Source: GCA-003244245 sp035463315
GTDB taxonomy: Bacteria; Actinomycetota; Actinomycetes; Mycobacteriales; Pseudonocardiaceae
Assembly (NCBI GenBank): GCA_035463315.1
Contig: DATHTJ010000332.1
Span: 1-7,455 of the forward strand
DNA: 7,455 bases
Reading direction: 5' to 3'
Positions 6,642 to 7,455 of this stretch are shown in pieces (within the stretch, counting starts at the first letter, position 1; every line of letters begins with the position of its first letter). The notes beneath the pieces were generated by a model. It was not told the origin of the DNA. It worked only from the letters and a program-made list of their open reading frames with translations, and did no database searches. The position numbers were made by a program, and so were the translations under genes.

Positions 6642-6703
6642 TTGACTGTGTTGGCTGAATTTGGTGATGTTGTGATCTATGATCCACGCCGGGAGGTGCC
6701 ACC

Positions 6704-7455
6704 ATGCCACATCGCGAGCCGACGATCCGCAGCCGGGAACTGGGTGATGGACTGCGCCAGGCCATGGAACAGGCTGGGCTGACCGGGAAGCAGGCCGCCC
6801 AGATGCTCAGCTGGTCCCCGAGTTTCGTGTCGCTGCTGCTGTCGGGAAAACGGGGGGCCAGCGAGGTGGACATCGCCGCGTTCCTCGGGGTGTGCCGGGT
6901 CAAGGGCCCGGAGCGGGACCGGTTGCTGGCGCTGTGCCGGGAACAGGACAATCCGGGCTGGCTGCAGCAGCACGGCTCCCGAATGCCCAAGCAGCTCGTC
7001 ACGCTGATCGACCACGAGAACAAGGCGGTCGCGATTAGCGCATTCGAGGTGACCGTCGTGCCCGGACTGCTGCAGACCGGCGAGTACGCCCGCGCGGTGA
7101 TCAGCCGCATCGTCAACGTGCCGCCCGACGAGGTCGATGATCGGGTGGCTGCCCGACTGGCCCGGCAGAGCTTGTTCAGCCGGGACCGCCCGGCGCGGTT
7201 CACCTTCTACCTGCACGAGTCTGCGCTGCGATTGCCGGTGGGCGGGCGCGCGGTGATGGCTGAGCAGTTGCGCCACCTGCAGCGGATGTCGACACGCTCC
7301 TACCTGAGCCTGCGGGTGGTGCCCGTCGCGCTCGGCGCGCACGCGGCGACGACCGGGGCGTTCCGGCTGATGGAGTTCGCCGAGTTCAAGCCGGTGGCCT
7401 ACCTGGAAAGCGAGACCTCCAGCCTGTTTTTGGAGAAGCCGGAGGAAATCCAGGC
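6704..7455 (+). CDS. XRE-family HTH regulator with DUF5753 (Scr1-type) domain, 3' truncated by window
   Basis: The frame opens with ATG at 6704, six bases after GGGAGGT (6691-6697), and stays open for 250 codons to the window edge. Residues about 13-66 form a Cro/CI-type helix-turn-helix (LRQAMEQAGLTGKQAAQMLS, then WSPSFVSLLLSGKR). From about residue 85 the DUF5753 pattern follows: LIDHENKAVAISAFEVTVVPGLLQTGEYAR (in part), RLARQSLFSRDRPARFTFYL, HESALRLPVGG, QLRHLQRMS, LRVVPVALGAHAATTGAFRLMEF, and VAYLESETSSLFLE. Proteins of this type are usually about 280 residues, so only some 30 are missing. They are very common in streptomycetes and relatives and are often paired with a small DUF397 protein downstream, which here would lie beyond the window. 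Members act as DNA-binding regulators in development, and some are annotated as antitoxin-like. It probably binds the palindrome at 6625-6641. Confidence 0.93.
   Translation, partial: MPHREPTIRSRELGDGLRQAMEQAGLTGKQAAQMLSWSPSFVSLLLSGKRGASEVDIAAFLGVCRVKGPERDRLLALCREQDNPGWLQQHGSRMPKQLVTLIDHENKAVAISAFEVTVVPGLLQTGEYARAVISRIVNVPPDEVDDRVAARLARQSLFSRDRPARFTFYLHESALRLPVGGRAVMAEQLRHLQRMSTRSYLSLRVVPVALGAHAATTGAFRLMEFAEFKPVAYLESETSSLFLEKPEEIQ

Larger units (their letters stand above)
6546..6703. promoter_or_regulatory. Divergent intergenic region with promoters for both flanking genes
   Basis: This 158-bp gap separates the minus-strand 107-aa gene from the plus-strand XRE/DUF5753 gene; its middle (about 6610-6685) is clearly AT-richer than the surroundings. 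Candidate plus-strand elements are TTGACT (6642-6647) and TATGAT (6678-6683), but they are not spaced as one promoter; TATGAT alone would start transcription just before the Shine-Dalgarno sequence GGGAGGT (6691-6697). On the minus strand TACATT (6625-6620) fits TANNNT. A 6-bp inverted repeat GTTGCC/GGCAAC (6575-6580, 6594-6599) and an overlapping GGCAA/TTGCC pair (6594-6598, 6604-6608) lie in the leader of the minus-strand gene; their meaning is unknown. Confidence 0.6.

Noticed and set aside
6340..7203. 287-codon minus-strand open frame across the XRE gene and the divergent region
   Set aside because: It runs through the intergenic palindrome and opposite the well-supported XRE/DUF5753 gene, and it overlaps the 107-aa gene in another frame.

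Overview
The window is GC-rich with strong G/C bias at third codon positions. It carries families typical of high-GC actinomycetes: a PAC2-family protein, a DUF222/HNH (13E12 repeat) protein, DnaE2, and an XRE regulator with a DUF5753 domain. The sensor architecture of the last gene suggests a filamentous or nocardioform actinomycete, possibly Pseudonocardiaceae; the genus is inference. No IS element, CRISPR array, tRNA or rRNA was seen.

Layout: (1) 1-179 is the 3' end of a DUF429-like gene. (2) 180-532 is poorly organised. It holds a doubtful 47-codon ORF and an open stretch resembling the C-terminus of a Gfo/Idh/MocA oxidoreductase, whose stop overlaps the next start. (3) 533-1408 encodes a PAC2-family protein. 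(4) 1409-1442 contains a perfect actinobacterial LexA/SOS box inside a 30-bp palindrome, which also covers the start codon of the next gene. (5) 1443-3008 encodes a DUF222-HNH endonuclease-like protein, followed after 9 bp by (6) dnaE2 (3018-6206), the error-prone replicative-type polymerase. (7) A convergent 107-aa protein of unknown function (6222-6545, minus strand) is divergently transcribed, across a 158-bp AT-richer region with a 17-bp operator-like palindrome, from (8) an XRE/DUF5753 regulator that runs off the window end.

The most interesting reading is that regions 4-6 form one DNA-damage-inducible operon: a LexA-controlled, probably leaderless transcript encoding a 13E12-type HNH protein and then the mutagenic polymerase DnaE2. 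SOS control of 13E12 genes and of dnaE2 is each known in mycobacteria. The tight coupling of both behind one SOS box is what deserves a second look. The usual DnaE2 partners ImuA'/ImuB are not in this window. The right-hand divergent pair looks like a separate regulatory module.
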